Assembly: GCA_036271555.1 (NCBI GenBank)
Contig: DATBAK010000022.1
Span: forward strand, 1 to 54,444
Origin: Acidimicrobiia bacterium
GTDB taxonomy: Bacteria; Actinomycetota; Acidimicrobiia; IMCC26256; PALSA-610
DNA length: 54,444 bases
Direction: 5' to 3'
In this document: positions 9,239-17,202 of the stretch, in pieces
Layout: each line of letters opens with the position of its first letter
How positions within the stretch are numbered: position 1 is the stretch's first letter
Notes under the pieces: model-generated
Told to the model about the DNA's origin: nothing
Database searches by the model: none
What the model saw: only the letters and a program-made list of their open reading frames with translations
Translations under genes and position numbers: made by a program

Positions 9239-10761
9239 GCGCGGCGGAACGAGTGGAGCACGACACCGACCTCGGGCGGCTCGTCGGCCGGAAGACCGGC
9301 CGCGTCGCGCGCTATGCGGGCATCCCGTACGCGCTCGCGCCGGTCGGGGAGCGACGCTTCCGCGCGCCGGTGCCCGCGGGCGGATGGACCGGTGTGCGCG
9401 ACGCGACCGAGCCCGCGGCCGCGCTACCGCAGTCGACCTCGGGACCGGAGCTGGTGCCGGGCATGGCACCCGACCGCATCGACGACGACTCGCTCACGCT
9501 CACGATCTGGGCCCCCGGCGGCGGCACCGAGCTGCGGCCGGTGCTCGTGTGGATCCACGGCGGCTCGTTCATGGTCGGCGCGTCGTCGCTGCCGACCTAC
9601 GACGCGACGCGCCTCGCGGCCGACGGCGACGTGGTGGTGGTCGCGATGAACTACCGGCTCGGCGCGCTCGGCTTCATGAGCGTCGGCGAGACGGCGAACC
9701 TCGGCCTGCTCGACCAGGTCTGCGCGCTCCAGTGGGTGCGCGACCACATCGGCGCGTTCGGCGGCGACCCGCGCAACGTCACCGTGTTCGGCGAGTCGGC
9801 CGGCGGCGGCTCGATCCTGCACCTGCTCGCATCGCCGCCCGCGCGCGGGCTCTTCGACCGGGCGATCGTGCAGAGCGGCTCGACCGGGCGCACCCTGTCG
9901 GCCGACCAGGCCGCCGCGATCGGCGAGATCGTGCTCGCCGAGCTCGGGTGCACACCTGGCGACGTCGACTCGCTGGCGCGGCTCACGAGCGCGGAGATCG
10001 TGGCCGCGCAGGAGCGCGCCACGCCGAAGCTGTTCGCCATCGCGGGCCTGCTGCCGTTCCATCCCGCGCTCGACGACACGACGCTGCCCTCGACACCGCT
10101 CGACGCGCTGCGTGCCGGCGCCGCGCGCGACATCGACCTCGTGCTCGGCGTCACCACCGACGAGATGCGGCTCTTCCTCGACGGCCCGACCATCGAGCCG
10201 GGGCGCCTGCACAAGCGTGCCTCTCGCTACTTCGGCCTCGACGACGGCGCGACGGCCGACCTGTTCGATGCCTACGCCGCGCTCTTACGCGACACGGGCG
10301 AGCCGTCGGAACCGATCGACGTGTGGGCCGCGCTCTACACCGACAAGGAGATGCTCGTTCCGACGATCGCGGCCCTCGACGCGCACGCGGCGACCGGCGG
10401 TCGCACGTTTGGGTACCGCTTCGACTGGCCCGCGCGGCCGCGTGCCGACGGTCTCGAGCGGCGCGCCTGCCACGGCGTCGACATCCCGTTCACGTTCGGA
10501 ACCTTCGATGTCGGCGGGTGGGACGCGTTCGTCGGCGCCGACACCGATCCGAGGGGCGCGCACGCGCTCTCGGCCGCGCTGCGGGGCGCGTGGTGCGCGT
10601 TCGCGCGCGCGGGCGATCCCGCGCAGGAAGGCATCGGCCCGTGGACGCGCTACGAGCGCGCAAACCGCCCGCTGATGCGCCTCGGACGCGTCTGCGGAAT
10701 CGAGGCCGACCCGGTCGCGGCCCGGCTCACTGCGCTCGCGGCCGCCGGCGTCACCCCGTGA
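9235..10761 (+). CDS. Type B carboxylesterase/lipase
   Basis: A 508-residue carboxylesterase of the type B (acetylcholinesterase-like) family, hydrolysing carboxylic esters. Family motifs are IPYALAPVGERRFRAP, the oxyanion-hole block WIHGGSFMVG, NYRLG, the nucleophile elbow FGESAGGGS with Ser188, and CHGVDIPFTFG with the catalytic His. The GTG start overlaps the upstream TGA. No signal peptide is visible, so it is likely cytoplasmic, unlike the two preceding hydrolases. Its stop overlaps the start of the alcohol dehydrogenase gene. The context suggests uptake of peptide or ester breakdown products, which is inference. Confidence 0.9.
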   Translation: MSAAERVEHDTDLGRLVGRKTGRVARYAGIPYALAPVGERRFRAPVPAGGWTGVRDATEPAAALPQSTSGPELVPGMAPDRIDDDSLTLTIWAPGGGTELRPVLVWIHGGSFMVGASSLPTYDATRLAADGDVVVVAMNYRLGALGFMSVGETANLGLLDQVCALQWVRDHIGAFGGDPRNVTVFGESAGGGSILHLLASPPARGLFDRAIVQSGSTGRTLSADQAAAIGEIVLAELGCTPGDVDSLARLTSAEIVAAQERATPKLFAIAGLLPFHPALDDTTLPSTPLDALRAGAARDIDLVLGVTTDEMRLFLDGPTIEPGRLHKRASRYFGLDDGATADLFDAYAALLRDTGEPSEPIDVWAALYTDKEMLVPTIAALDAHAATGGRTFGYRFDWPARPRADGLERRACHGVDIPFTFGTFDVGGWDAFVGADTDPRGAHALSAALRGAWCAFARAGDPAQEGIGPWTRYERANRPLMRLGRVCGIEADPVAARLTALAAAGVTP

Positions 10762-11849
10762 TCCGCACGTACGCGTTCCCCAACATCGACCGCGTCGTGC
10801 ACGGACCGGGCGCCGTCGCGCGCGTCCCCAAGCTCGTCGACGAGCTCACCGCGAAACGCGTGATGATCGTGACCGGTCGCACGCTCGCGACGCAGACGCC
10901 GTTGATCGACGCGCTCACGTCGGCGTTGGGTGAGCGCCACGTCGCGACCTACGCGGCGATGCGCGCCCACGCGCCCCGAGCCGACATCGAGGAAGCGCTC
11001 GAGATCGCGAGCGGGCACGGCGTCGACCTCTTCGTCGGTTACGGAGGGTCGAGCGTCACCGACGCGACCAAGATCGTCGCGCTGCGGCTCGCCGAGTTAC
11101 GCGGCGACACGCGCGTCCCGCAGATCCACGTGCCGACCACGCTGTCGTCGGGGGAGTGGACGCCGGCCGCGGGGATGACCGGCGACGTCGCGGGCGTGAA
11201 GACCTACGTGTCCGACCCGCGCATGGCGCCGTTCGCGATCGTGCTCGACCCCGAGGTCACGCTCGCCACGCCCGACGAGCTCTGGTTGTCGACGGGCATG
11301 AAGATCGTCGACCACGCCTGCGAGATGCTGTGGGGTCCGCGCGCGCACCCGTTCACCGACACGCTCGCGCAGGAAGCACTGCGACGGGTTCGCCGCTCGT
11401 TGCCGCGCACGCACGCAGACCGCGACGCGCTCGAGCCCCGGCTCGACTGCCAGCTCGCGGGGTGGATGTCGATGGCGGGCATCGTGAACGTGCGCGTGCA
11501 CCTGAGCCACACGCTCGGCCACCAGATCGCGGCGCGCTGGGACGTCGGCCACGGCGTCACGTCGGGCATCACACTCCCGCCCGTGCTGCGGTACATGGCA
11601 AGCGAGAATCCCGACGGCGTGCGCCGGGTTGGCGAAGCCTTCGAGGTCGACACCGTCGACGGCGCGGCGCTCGCGATCGCCGATCTCGTCGCCGCGCTCG
11701 GGTTGCCGTCGACGTTGCGCGCGGTCGGCGCGCGCCGCGACGACTTCCCCGCGGTCGCGGAGGCGACGATCGCGGCCGGCCGCGCGACCGGCTACGTGCC
11801 GACCGGCGGTTCCGACGCGCTGGTCGCGTTGCTCGACGAGATGTGGTGA
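10758..11849 (+). CDS. Iron-type alcohol dehydrogenase family protein (maleylacetate reductase-like)
   Basis: A 363-residue NAD(P)-dependent dehydrogenase of the group III (iron-containing) alcohol dehydrogenase/maleylacetate reductase family. Seen are the cofactor-binding GYGGSSVTDATK, the VPTTLSSGEWTPAAG block and the metal-binding stretch HLSHTLGHQIAARWDVGHG with the HxxxH plus distal His arrangement, with KIVDHACEML contributing upstream. The TLSSGEW sequence is closer to maleylacetate reductase-like members than to glycerol or butanol dehydrogenases. It starts at the GTG overlapping the esterase TGA and is last in the operon. Its final 58 bp overlap, on the opposite strand, the 3' end of the AMP-ligase gene. 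Confidence 0.85.
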   Translation: MIRTYAFPNIDRVVHGPGAVARVPKLVDELTAKRVMIVTGRTLATQTPLIDALTSALGERHVATYAAMRAHAPRADIEEALEIASGHGVDLFVGYGGSSVTDATKIVALRLAELRGDTRVPQIHVPTTLSSGEWTPAAGMTGDVAGVKTYVSDPRMAPFAIVLDPEVTLATPDELWLSTGMKIVDHACEMLWGPRAHPFTDTLAQEALRRVRRSLPRTHADRDALEPRLDCQLAGWMSMAGIVNVRVHLSHTLGHQIAARWDVGHGVTSGITLPPVLRYMASENPDGVRRVGEAFEVDTVDGAALAIADLVAALGLPSTLRAVGARRDDFPAVAEATIAAGRATGYVPTGGSDALVALLDEMW

Positions 11850-13291
11850 GCGGCCCGCGCTCGCAGCTCGCCCTTCGCGACCTTCCCGCCCGACGATCGC
11901 GGGAGGTCGCGGTCGACGACGACGAGGAGCTCCGGCCAGTGCTCCTTGCCCGTGCCGCGCGTCGCGAGGTGAGCCGTGAGCTCGCCGAGCGACAGCTCGC
12001 TGCCGCCGTCGCGCAGCACGACGAAGCAGCACACGCGCTCGCCGAACACGGGGTCGGGCGCCGCGACCGCCGCGCACAGCGCGACCGCGGGATGGCTCCC
12101 GACCTCCTCCTCTACGTACGCGGCCGAGATGTTCTTGCCACCGCGGATGATGAAGTCGGACGCGCGCCCGCGCACGGTGAGCACGCCTTCGGGATCACCG
12201 GGTCGGTCGATCGTCACGATGTCGCCGGTGCGCATCCAGCCGTCGGGCGGCACGAGCTGCGCGTTGGCCTCGGGATCGTCCCAGTAGCCGAGGCAGGTGA
12301 GCGGCCCGCGGCACGCGCCGACGCCGGGCCCGCCGGTCGCGGTCACGTCGGCGCCGGTGTCGGGATCGAAGATGCGCACGGCCATCGACGCGATCGCGCG
12401 GCCGGCCGTGTGCAGCCGAACCGTGTCGTCGTCGCGCCGCGTCGTGCGTGAGAGCGCGCCGGTCTCGTTCGAGCCGTAGAACTGGAGCACGCGGGCGCCG
12501 GTGCGCGCTTCGAACTCCGCGGCGCGGTCGGGTGGCACCATCTCGCCGCCGGTGAACAGCACGCGTAGTGACGTGCACGCGCCGTCGAGCGCGGGGGAGC
12601 CGAGCATCATCATGAACTGCGTCGACACCGCCGCGAGCACGGTCACGCGGTAACGCGCGACCGCGGCGATCACGGCGTCGGCGGTGAAGCGCTCGAACAC
12701 GACACAGGGCGCGCCGAGGATCGCCGGCGTGAAGTGCGCGGTCCAGAGCCCGAAGCCGAAGGGCGCGGGGAGCGCGCTCGCGAACACGTCGTCGGGTCCG
12801 AGGTCGGCGGCCTCGACCGCGAGACGATGGAACGCGAACCACCGCTGCTGCGCGTGCATCACGCACTTCGGCAGGCCCGTCGTCCCCGAAGTCGAGTTGA
12901 GCATCCACAAGTCGGCGGGTCCGAGCGCGCGGTCGGTCGGTGGTCGGGCGCCGGCGACGACATCGTCGAACGATCCTTCACGAGCGTTCGTCGTCTCGAG
13001 CAGGTGCGCGACCTCGCGCTCGCCCGCCCGCGGGCCGATGCCCACGATGACGACACCCGCGCGCTCGCAGCCGACGTACGTGGCGTGAACCTCGGGCCCG
13101 TCGGGCATCCGCACCGCGTACCGGTCGCCCGGCGCGCAGCCCGAGCCCACCAGCGCGGCCGCGATCGCGTCGGCGTGCGCGTCGTACTCGCGCCACGTCG
13201 TCGCGCGTCCCGAGACGCCTTCGACGAACGCAATCCCGTCGGGCTGCGCGTGCGCGTGCTCGGCGACGAGCGCGCCCACGGTGTCGCTCAC
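11792..13291 (-). CDS. AMP-dependent acyl-CoA synthetase/ligase
   Basis: A 499-residue ANL-superfamily enzyme that activates a carboxylic acid as acyl-AMP and passes it to CoA. The P-loop STSGTTGLPK lies at 133-142; YGSNETG, the hinge region GWMRTGDI and the C-terminal catalytic Lys in SSGGKVAKGEL (about Lys470) are all present. It is rather short for a fatty-acid ligase and could use a small aromatic or aliphatic acid. The GTG start overlaps the amidohydrolase TGA (GTGA), placing it last in the Rieske-tetR-aldolase-amidohydrolase-ligase operon. The frame stays open upstream, but that is the amidohydrolase shadow. Confidence 0.9.
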   Translation of the reverse strand: MSDTVGALVAEHAHAQPDGIAFVEGVSGRATTWREYDAHADAIAAALVGSGCAPGDRYAVRMPDGPEVHATYVGCERAGVVIVGIGPRAGEREVAHLLETTNAREGSFDDVVAGARPPTDRALGPADLWMLNSTSGTTGLPKCVMHAQQRWFAFHRLAVEAADLGPDDVFASALPAPFGFGLWTAHFTPAILGAPCVVFERFTADAVIAAVARYRVTVLAAVSTQFMMMLGSPALDGACTSLRVLFTGGEMVPPDRAAEFEARTGARVLQFYGSNETGALSRTTRRDDDTVRLHTAGRAIASMAVRIFDPDTGADVTATGGPGVGACRGPLTCLGYWDDPEANAQLVPPDGWMRTGDIVTIDRPGDPEGVLTVRGRASDFIIRGGKNISAAYVEEEVGSHPAVALCAAVAAPDPVFGERVCCFVVLRDGGSELSLGELTAHLATRGTGKEHWPELLVVVDRDLPRSSGGKVAKGELRARAAHHISSSNATSASEPPVGT

Positions 13292-14538
13292 GGGAACGGG
13301 TTCGGGGGCGGCGTCGCGCCGAACACGTCGACCGCGTTCTGCCAGCACATGCGGCGGACCTCCGCGGTGGGCACGCCCGCGAAGTGGCTGCGCAGCAGCG
13401 CCTGCGTGTTCGGCCACGTCGAGTCGGCGTGCGGGTAGTCGGTCTCGACGAGGATGTTCTCGACGCCGATCACGTGGCGCGTCAGCACACCCGACGCGTC
13501 GTCGAGCGCGCAGAACCAGAAGTTGCGCCTGAGCACCTCCGACGGGGTGAGGTCGACGTCGCGCCACGTCGGCAGGTAGCCGAGCTGGTACTTGAAGCAG
13601 TGGTCGAGCCGGTCGATGAGGCCGGCGACCCAGCCCGTCCCGCCTTCGGAAAGGCAGATCTTCAGCTTCGGGAAGCGCACGGGGATTCGCGAGTAGAGCC
13701 AGTCGACCGCGGCGTACATGCCGTACGCGAAGAAGAGCACCGCGACGGTCTCGGGCGGCGCGTCGGGAGCGGTCATCGGCGTGGCGCCCGACGAGCCGAC
13801 GTGGAGGCACACGACCGTGCCGGTCTCCTCGCACGCGGCGAGGAACGGATCCCAGTAGCCGGTGTGCAGCGACGGCAGGCCGAGCTTCTCGGGCGCTTCC
13901 GAGAACGTGACCGCGCGGAAGCCGCGCGCCGCGTTCGCTCGGATCTCGTCGCCGGCGACGACCGGATCGCGCAGCCACGGAATCTGGTTCGGGACGAAGC
14001 GCCCGGGATGCGCGCCGCACCACGCGTCGAGGTGCCAGTCGTTGTACGCGCGGAACGCGGTGCGCGCGAGGTCGGGATCGCTCGGCCACATCGACAGTCG
14101 CTGGCCGACGAAGCCGGGCAGGAACGACGGGAAGCACAGCGACGCCCACACGCCGTTGACGTCCATGTCGGCGACGCGCGCGTCGACGTCCCACGCGCCG
14201 CGGCGCATCTCGTCGAAGCGCGTGGGCTCGAATCCGTACTCGCTCGACGGCCGGCCCGCGACCGCGTTGAATCCGACGTTCGGGAGCAGCTCGCCGTTCC
14301 ACAACCAGGCCTCACCGCCGTCGTCGGTCGCGACGATGCGCGGTGCGGCGTCTGCAAATTTCGACGGGAACCGGTCGACGAAGGCGTCCGGTGGCTCGAC
14401 CACGTGGTCGTCGACGGAGATCACCGACGCGAACGGCTCCTGGCGCTGCGGCTCGGGCAGGAACGTCACCCGTTCCCGGCGCGCCTTCGATCCGCCGAAG
14501 TCCGGCGAGCTCGAGAGGTCCTCGATCGACATGCCCAT
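13288..14538 (-). CDS. Amidohydrolase-2 family metal-dependent hydrolase/decarboxylase
   Basis: A 416-residue TIM-barrel protein of the amidohydrolase-2 (ACMSD-like) family, which hydrolyses or decarboxylates small, often aromatic acids using a divalent metal. Visible signatures are SVDDHVVEPPDAF near residue 41, CFPSFLPGF, LHVGSSG, SEGGTGW and the C-terminal ETDYPHADSTWP carrying the metal Asp. The start at ATG 14538 (MGMSIEDL) was chosen over an upstream in-frame codon because the latter would lie inside the aldolase gene; a second ATG two codons on is equally possible. It begins 10 nt after the aldolase stop. With the Rieske oxygenase and ligase it suggests breakdown of a ring or amide compound. 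Confidence 0.85.
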   Translation of the reverse strand: MGMSIEDLSSSPDFGGSKARRERVTFLPEPQRQEPFASVISVDDHVVEPPDAFVDRFPSKFADAAPRIVATDDGGEAWLWNGELLPNVGFNAVAGRPSSEYGFEPTRFDEMRRGAWDVDARVADMDVNGVWASLCFPSFLPGFVGQRLSMWPSDPDLARTAFRAYNDWHLDAWCGAHPGRFVPNQIPWLRDPVVAGDEIRANAARGFRAVTFSEAPEKLGLPSLHTGYWDPFLAACEETGTVVCLHVGSSGATPMTAPDAPPETVAVLFFAYGMYAAVDWLYSRIPVRFPKLKICLSEGGTGWVAGLIDRLDHCFKYQLGYLPTWRDVDLTPSEVLRRNFWFCALDDASGVLTRHVIGVENILVETDYPHADSTWPNTQALLRSHFAGVPTAEVRRMCWQNAVDVFGATPPPNPFP

Positions 14539-14548
14539 CGCCGAAGTC

Positions 14549-15289
14549 TTACTCCTCGAGCACCTCGGGCTCACGGGCGAGCAGCTGCCGGACCGCGCCG
14601 TGCCAGTAGGCATCGGGGGTGTTGCGGATCAGCTCGCCTTTGAGCGCGGGGCGCGAACCCACCGGCAACGGTCGCAGCTCGCGCCGCGCCTGCAGCGCGT
14701 CGAGCGTGAACCGGCACATCCGCTCGAACGTCACCGCGCGGTAGCAGGCCGCGCCGACCGACTCGCCGGTCACGATCGCGCCGTGGTTCGCGAGGAGCAC
14801 ACCACTCGCGTTGCCGACGCGTTCCGCGAGCCAGCGGCCCGCGGCCTCGGACTCGACAGTGCCGTCGTACTCGTCGACGCACGCGAGCTCACCGTCGAAG
14901 ATGCCCGCGTTCTGGTGTGCGATGACCGGCTCGACGCCGAGACACGCCAGCACCGTCGCCGCGTACGGATGGTTGTGCACGACGACGCGCGCGTCCGGCC
15001 GCGCCCGATGCAGCTCGGTGTGGAGGAACACCGCGGGCGTCACGTCCCACTGTCCCTCGACGACGCGACCGTCGAGCCCGACGCGCACGATGTCGGCGGC
15101 GCGCACCTCCGACCACCACATCCCCCACGGGTTGGCCCAGATCGTCTCGCCGTCGTCGTCGGCCCACGTGATGTGTCCCGACAAGTTCTCCTGCCAGCCC
15201 TCGTGCGCGAGCACGCGCAACGCGCACGCGAGCGACTGGCGCAGGGTGAGCCCGCGCCCGAGGCCCGGGACCGCGCTCGGCCAGGTCAC
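14549..15289 (-). CDS. Class II aldolase/adducin family protein
   Basis: A 246-residue protein of the class II aldolase/adducin (FucA/AraD) fold, zinc-dependent enzymes that cleave or epimerise sugar phosphates or decarboxylate hydroxy acids. Metal ligands are visible as HNHP (His105, His107) and ANHGAIVTG; the phosphate/substrate block appears as ENLSGHITW. The Glu that usually precedes the HNH motif in fuculose-phosphate aldolase is not at its usual place (the stretch reads TPAVFLHTELH), so the reaction may not be a standard sugar-phosphate aldolase one. GTG start 12 nt after the tetR stop; second gene after tetR in the operon. Confidence 0.82.
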   Translation of the reverse strand: MTWPSAVPGLGRGLTLRQSLACALRVLAHEGWQENLSGHITWADDDGETIWANPWGMWWSEVRAADIVRVGLDGRVVEGQWDVTPAVFLHTELHRARPDARVVVHNHPYAATVLACLGVEPVIAHQNAGIFDGELACVDEYDGTVESEAAGRWLAERVGNASGVLLANHGAIVTGESVGAACYRAVTFERMCRFTLDALQARRELRPLPVGSRPALKGELIRNTPDAYWHGAVRQLLAREPEVLEE

Positions 15290-15301
15290 CGCGCGCCGCC
15301 C

Positions 15302-15946
15302 TTACTTGCGCGACGGAAAGTCGTCGCGCCGGAGGCCGAGCTCCGCCGCCGCCGCGGCGCGGGTGTGCTCGAGCATCTTCGTGCGGCTCATCGTGCCCTT
15401 GTGCAGCACGACCTGGAGGCCGAGCCCGTCCATGAGCGCCGCGAGCCGCCACGCCGCGCCGGCCGGGTCGCTCGTGCGGAAGCGGCGCGCGGTCACGCCG
15501 TCGCGGATCACCCGTTCGAGCAGCGCGACCCACGCCGCGTCGAGCTCCTCGGAGATCTCCTTGAGCGTCGGGCTCCGCAGCGCCTCACCCCACGCGTCGA
15601 TCCACAGCGTCCAGCTCTGGTCACGCGGCCCCGGGAGGTACTCGCGCAGCACCCGGTCGAGCCGTTCGACGGGATCGGAGCCCGCGGCGACGGTCTTCTC
15701 GAGCCGACGAATGTCGGCGTCGGCCGCGTAGCGCATCGTCTCCGCGAGCAACTCGTCCTTCGACTCGAAGTGGTAGTGGACCAATCCGGTCGAGACGCCG
15801 AGCTCGTCGGCGACGTCCTTGATGCGCGTGCCGCCGAATCCCTTCTCGAGCACGACGGCGCGCGTCGCCTCGAGGATCTCGACCCGGCGTTGCTCGACGC
15901 TGACCCGGTTGCGAGAAGGGCGGGACGTCGCCGCGGACTTGAGCAC
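15302..15946 (-). CDS. TetR/AcrR family transcriptional regulator (BetI-like), candidate regulator of the TACTGACT palindrome
   Basis: A 214-residue TetR-family repressor. The N-terminal helix-turn-helix is clear at about residues 20-65 (RRVEILEATRAVV, then GGTRIKDVADELGVSTGLVHYHFESKDELL). The C-terminal half has the shape of the BetI-type ligand domain, with a Trp-rich WTLWIDAWGEAL. It starts with GTG 33 nt after the Rieske gene stop and lies 12 nt before the aldolase, so it is embedded in the operon that begins at the 17130 operator. No palindrome lies directly before tetR itself, so it would be expressed from, and probably repress, the operon promoter. It is the only TetR gene in the window and hence the best candidate to bind the four operator sites; this is inference. 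Confidence 0.9.
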   Translation of the reverse strand: MLKSAATSRPSRNRVSVEQRRVEILEATRAVVLEKGFGGTRIKDVADELGVSTGLVHYHFESKDELLAETMRYAADADIRRLEKTVAAGSDPVERLDRVLREYLPGPRDQSWTLWIDAWGEALRSPTLKEISEELDAAWVALLERVIRDGVTARRFRTSDPAGAAWRLAALMDGLGLQVVLHKGTMSRTKMLEHTRAAAAAELGLRRDDFPSRK

Positions 15947-15979
15947 TCTCCGCAGCGTAATGCCCGCCGATGTCGCGGA

Positions 15980-17119
15980 TCACCCGTCGGTTGCGAGCGC
16001 CTCGACGAGGAGTCGGTGCACGTGCGCGACGCCGCGCTCGTGCTCGGTGGAGAGCACGCCGCGCGCGGAGATGCCGCCCGCGTACGTGCGCTGGATCGCC
16101 TCGCAGATCTCGAGATCCTGCGCGACGACTTCCTGGGTCGCGACGAGGTCGCGCGCGCGTCGCTCGGCGTCGATGTCGGGTGCCCAGAGGTAGTCGCGCT
16201 CGACGATCGTCGACGCCGGACCGGTCGGCGTGAGCCGCATCGGCGCCGCGAACCCGCCGAACATCGAGATCATCGTGTTCGGGAAGAGCGTGACGTACCC
16301 GCCGTTGTTGAACGATTCCGCCGCAACGCACTCGCCGACGCGCGCCCAGCCCGGCTCGCCCGGTGCGCTCGTCGCGAGCGCTTCCTCGGACGCATCACGC
16401 GGTTGCAGCGGCCGGTCCCACGCGAAGACGATCGGCCCGACCTCGCGCATCGGGTACTCGTAGCCCGCGGTGGGCAGCTGCGAATGCAGGAAGGGTGTGT
16501 GGTAGTTCTCCGAGTAGTTCTCGACGACGACCTTCCAGTTCGCCGCGACCTCGAAGCGATCGCGGTGACCGAGCTCCAATCGGCCGAGCTGGTACGGGTC
16601 GACGCCCGCGCCGAGAGGGCCGGGATCGAAGTCGGGCGCGTCGGGGTCGACGTTCACGAGCAGCAGGCGGGCGAACGTGGTGACCCGCACCTCGAAGAGG
16701 CCCGAGCACGCGAGGTCGAAGCCCTCGGGCTCGCCGACGCCCGCGGCACGTGCGAGCGAACCGTCGAGCCGGTACACCCATCCGTGGTACGAGCACTGCA
16801 GCGCGCGCGCCGATCCTTCGCCGTAGGCGATCGGCGCGCCGCGGTGCCGGCAGGCGTTGAGGAACGCGCGCAGCGTCCCGTGCTCGTCGCGCACGACCAC
16901 GACCGGCACGTTGCCGACCGTCGCGGTTCGGTAGGTGCCCGGCGCGCGCACGTCGTCCTCGAGGCCGACACCGACCCATGAGCGTCGATACACGCGCTCC
17001 ATCTCGCGTGCGTGGTGTTCCGCGTCGGCGTACCAGTGACCGGGGAGCGTGTGCGCGCGCTCGACGGGTACGCCGAGCCGGGCGGTGATTTCCGCGTCGT
17101 CGTGCCGGGTCGCGACCAT
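15980..17119 (-). CDS. Rieske non-haem iron oxygenase, alpha subunit (1)
   Basis: A 379-residue oxygenase component that hydroxylates or demethylates its substrate with O2. The Rieske [2Fe-2S] ligands are C90-x-H92 and C109-x2-H112 (CRHRG, CSYHGW). The mononuclear iron site follows in ENYSENYHTPFLHSQ (His207, His212). The spacing and NYxENYHxxxxH form are those of the choline monooxygenase/glycine-betaine and stachydrine demethylase-type branch as well as of ring hydroxylases, so the substrate is open. No reductase gene is adjacent. The ATG lies 10 bp from the palindromic operator, and a TAGAGT -10-like hexamer ends 6 nt before it, so the transcript may be leaderless. First gene of the tetR operon. 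Confidence 0.9.
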   Translation of the reverse strand: MVATRHDDAEITARLGVPVERAHTLPGHWYADAEHHAREMERVYRRSWVGVGLEDDVRAPGTYRTATVGNVPVVVVRDEHGTLRAFLNACRHRGAPIAYGEGSARALQCSYHGWVYRLDGSLARAAGVGEPEGFDLACSGLFEVRVTTFARLLLVNVDPDAPDFDPGPLGAGVDPYQLGRLELGHRDRFEVAANWKVVVENYSENYHTPFLHSQLPTAGYEYPMREVGPIVFAWDRPLQPRDASEEALATSAPGEPGWARVGECVAAESFNNGGYVTLFPNTMISMFGGFAAPMRLTPTGPASTIVERDYLWAPDIDAERRARDLVATQEVVAQDLEICEAIQRTYAGGISARGVLSTEHERGVAHVHRLLVEALATDG

Positions 17120-17129
17120 CCCGCCACTC

Positions 17130-17149
17130 TACTGACTGACGAGTCAGTA
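17130..17149. promoter_or_regulatory. Palindromic operator site 1 (TACTGACTGACGAGTCAGTA)
   Basis: Perfect inverted repeat with arms TACTGACT and AGTCAGTA around GACG; here even the flanking bases pair (C at 17129, G at 17150, giving 9-bp arms). It lies between the divergent Rieske gene (start 17119, minus) and potA (start 17203, plus). It overlaps the probable -10 of the Rieske promoter (TAGAGT read on the minus strand at 17131-17126), as expected for a repressor site. Confidence 0.85.
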
Positions 17150-17166
17150 GAAAACCCTGCCGGTGC

Positions 17167-17197
17167 TTGCCGCGCGGTGGTCGGCCGACCGTACAAT
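17167..17197 (+). promoter_or_regulatory. Putative potA promoter
   Basis: TTGCCG (17167-17172) and TACAAT (17192-17197) resemble -35 and -10 boxes with a 19-bp spacer. The -10 ends 5 nt before the GTG at 17203, consistent with a leaderless transcript. The operator ends 17 bp upstream of the -35. Confidence 0.5.
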
Positions 17198-17202
17198 CGG
17201 GC

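Noticed and set aside
7031-9469. An 812-residue minus-strand reading frame
   Set aside because: It is Arg/His-rich shadow of the TAP-like hydrolase paralogues; no motifs.
15947-15979. A separate palindromic operator directly before tetR
   Set aside because: The 33-nt gap to the Rieske stop contains no TACTGACT arm; tetR is better explained as part of the upstream operon.
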